Assembly: GCA_030043455.1 (NCBI GenBank)
Contig: JASHXQ010000124.1
Coordinates: forward strand, 1-5,301
Length of the DNA: 5,301 bases
From: Nitrososphaerales archaeon
GTDB lineage: Archaea; Thermoproteota; Nitrososphaeria; Nitrososphaerales; CADDZS01
Reading direction: 5' to 3'
Under the pieces are notes generated by a model. It was not told where the DNA came from, searched no databases, and saw only the letters and a program-made list of their open reading frames with translations. Both the position numbers and the translations under genes were made by a program. Each line of letters opens with the position of its first letter. Positions within the stretch are counted from its first letter, which is position 1. Positions 4,574 to 5,301 of the stretch are shown piece after piece.

Positions 4574-5301
4574 TTGCCAAATGAAGCAATTGTCCTCGCA
4601 CTGGTTACTCTAGCTGTCTATTCTGCGGCCGTATTTGCAGGCATTGTCTCGAAGAAAAGCGCCTACATATTAGGGATGATAGGATCCGCTACGGGGATCG
4701 CCCTATCCTTGCTGGTTCTGTTGAGTGGTAATTCTGTGTCTCTTACGCTATGGCAGTTTACGCAAACGAGCTCTGTCCAGATCGCTCTAACTTCTTTCAA
4801 CACCTACTTCCTTCTCATCTCCTGCGCGGTATGGCTGGGAACATGCATTTACTCGTTAGCTTATGATGACGACTACTCCAATTCGCTCTCATTGCTTCTC
4901 TTACTTACAATGCTTTCAATGATAGTGATTTTGCTAGCAGGAGATGCGGTCACCTTTCTCATCGGTTGGGAGTCGATGACGATAGCCTCCTTCTTCATGA
5001 TTCTTCAAGGAAAGGGAAGCAGAAAAGGGATAGTAAACGCCGCATTCCTGTTCTTAGCTTTTGGTGAGGGCAGCAGTGTCTTCATCATGCTCGCTTTTTC
5101 TGGAATTTTTTCTTCCTTTCACTCACTTGATTTCCTCTCTGCAACGCTTTCATCTCCGATTGCATCGGGCCCGATTGCATCCTGGGTCTTCGTTGCTGCT
5201 CTAATTGGGTTCGGACTCAAGATGGGTATTGCTCCCTTTCACATGAGCGAGTGGTTACCTATCGCTCATTCCAGCGCGCCATCCAATGCCTCGGCATTAC
5301 T
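4574..5301 (+). CDS. hyfB: HyfB-like antiporter subunit (NuoL/M/N, MrpA/D family), N-terminal part
   Basis: The frame runs open from TTG 4574 to the right edge: 242 complete codons of a longer gene. It begins MPNEAIVLALVTLAVYSAAV and shows helices at about residues 5-25, 31-50, 76-96, 104-122, 126-144, 154-178 and 203-220. Channel residues seen are Glu133 in FLIGWESMTIASFF (the TM5 Glu), Lys216 in GFGLKMGIAPFH (the TM7 Lys) and His223. The block then reads HMSEWLPIAHSSAPSNASAL, matching the family's HxWLPxAHxxAPSxxSAL except for two extra residues (Ser, Glu) between His and WLP. This is a second ion-translocating subunit besides HyfF; in E. coli hyfB precedes hyfC, so its place after the HyfI-like gene is a rearrangement. 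HyfD or a NuoL/M-like gene of another subtype is an alternative name, as the C-terminal half is missing. The start is uncertain by a few codons because no ATG lies in frame near the ribosome binding site. Confidence 0.85.
   Translation, partial: MPNEAIVLALVTLAVYSAAVFAGIVSKKSAYILGMIGSATGIALSLLVLLSGNSVSLTLWQFTQTSSVQIALTSFNTYFLLISCAVWLGTCIYSLAYDDDYSNSLSLLLLLTMLSMIVILLAGDAVTFLIGWESMTIASFFMILQGKGSRKGIVNAAFLFLAFGEGSSVFIMLAFSGIFSSFHSLDFLSATLSSPIASGPIASWVFVAALIGFGLKMGIAPFHMSEWLPIAHSSAPSNASAL
5156..5181 (+). repeat. Short in-frame tandem repeat (11 nt, period 15)
   Basis: CCGATTGCATC occurs at 5156-5166 and again at 5171-5181, a period of 15 nt or five codons. It encodes SPIASGPIASW in the loop before the TM7-like helix of HyfB. 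It looks like a small local duplication that keeps the frame, with no evident function. Confidence 0.5.

Noticed and set aside
4290..4601. Minus-strand open frame of 103 codons
   Set aside because: It lies antisense to the strongly conserved NuoB-like domain, has no recognisable motif and no ribosome binding site of note; an antisense shadow.
4671..4708. Possible stem between GATAGG (4678-4683) and CCTATC (4702-4707) near the start of hyfB
   Set aside because: Only 6 bp outer pairing with an interrupted interior; such stems are common by chance and it lies in coding sequence.
1..5301. A functional formate hydrogenlyase or H2-evolving hydrogenase operon
   Set aside because: Gene content looks right, but the large subunit lacks all nickel ligands, so hydrogenase activity is not supported.
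1..5301. Ordinary respiratory complex I (nuo/fpo)
   Set aside because: HyfE-type subunit, the CxxC (not tandem CC) proximal-cluster pattern in the NuoB-like domain and the antiporter types match the Hyf family rather than Nuo, and the quinone-site residues of NuoD are not seen.

Overview
The window is one compact, plus-strand operon for a membrane-bound respiratory complex of the group 4 [NiFe]-hydrogenase / complex I superfamily (Hyf/Hyc/Mbh-like). The order is hyfC (3' end only), hyfE, hyfF, hyfG-like, a ferredoxin-hyfI fusion, then hyfB (5' part only). Gaps are 9, 8, 27 and 5 nt, with one possible 4-nt overlap, so the genes are probably co-transcribed. Both edges cut through genes of the same complex, so the operon continues on each side. 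No RNA gene, mobile element, CRISPR array, clear promoter or terminator was seen.

The layout splits by role. Bases 2-283 encode the C-terminal part of the NuoH-like membrane anchor. Bases 293-949 encode HyfE, which carries a NuoK-like carboxylate pair. Bases 958-2388 encode the antiporter-like HyfF with its proton-channel Glu, Lys and His residues. Bases 2416-3768 encode the catalytic large-subunit homologue. Bases 3765-4568 encode the Fe-S electron-transfer subunit. From 4574 to the edge runs a second antiporter-like subunit, HyfB.

The main point is that the large subunit has lost all four nickel-binding cysteines. The L1 motif reads ERSAGNFS where hydrogenases have ERxCGICx, and the protein ends in ADSDR with no DPCxxC. 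The active-site Arg of the VEAPRG motif is Ser, and the quinone-site Tyr and His of complex I are also not apparent. The small subunit keeps all four proximal-cluster cysteines. It is fused to a reduced ferredoxin domain that can bind only one [4Fe-4S] cluster. This fits the known but poorly understood class of energy-converting hydrogenase-related (Ehr) complexes: an intact ion-pumping membrane arm joined to a catalytic arm that should not make or use H2 and whose partner is unknown.

The host looks prokaryotic and is probably an archaeon, but this is weakly supported. Ribosome binding sites resemble GGAGGTGA, TTG and possibly GTG starts are used, and Ehr-type complexes with fused or streamlined subunits are known in archaea as well as bacteria. 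No taxonomic marker is present. A cluster of perfect and competing inverted repeats at the start of hyfF is the most striking nucleotide-level feature.
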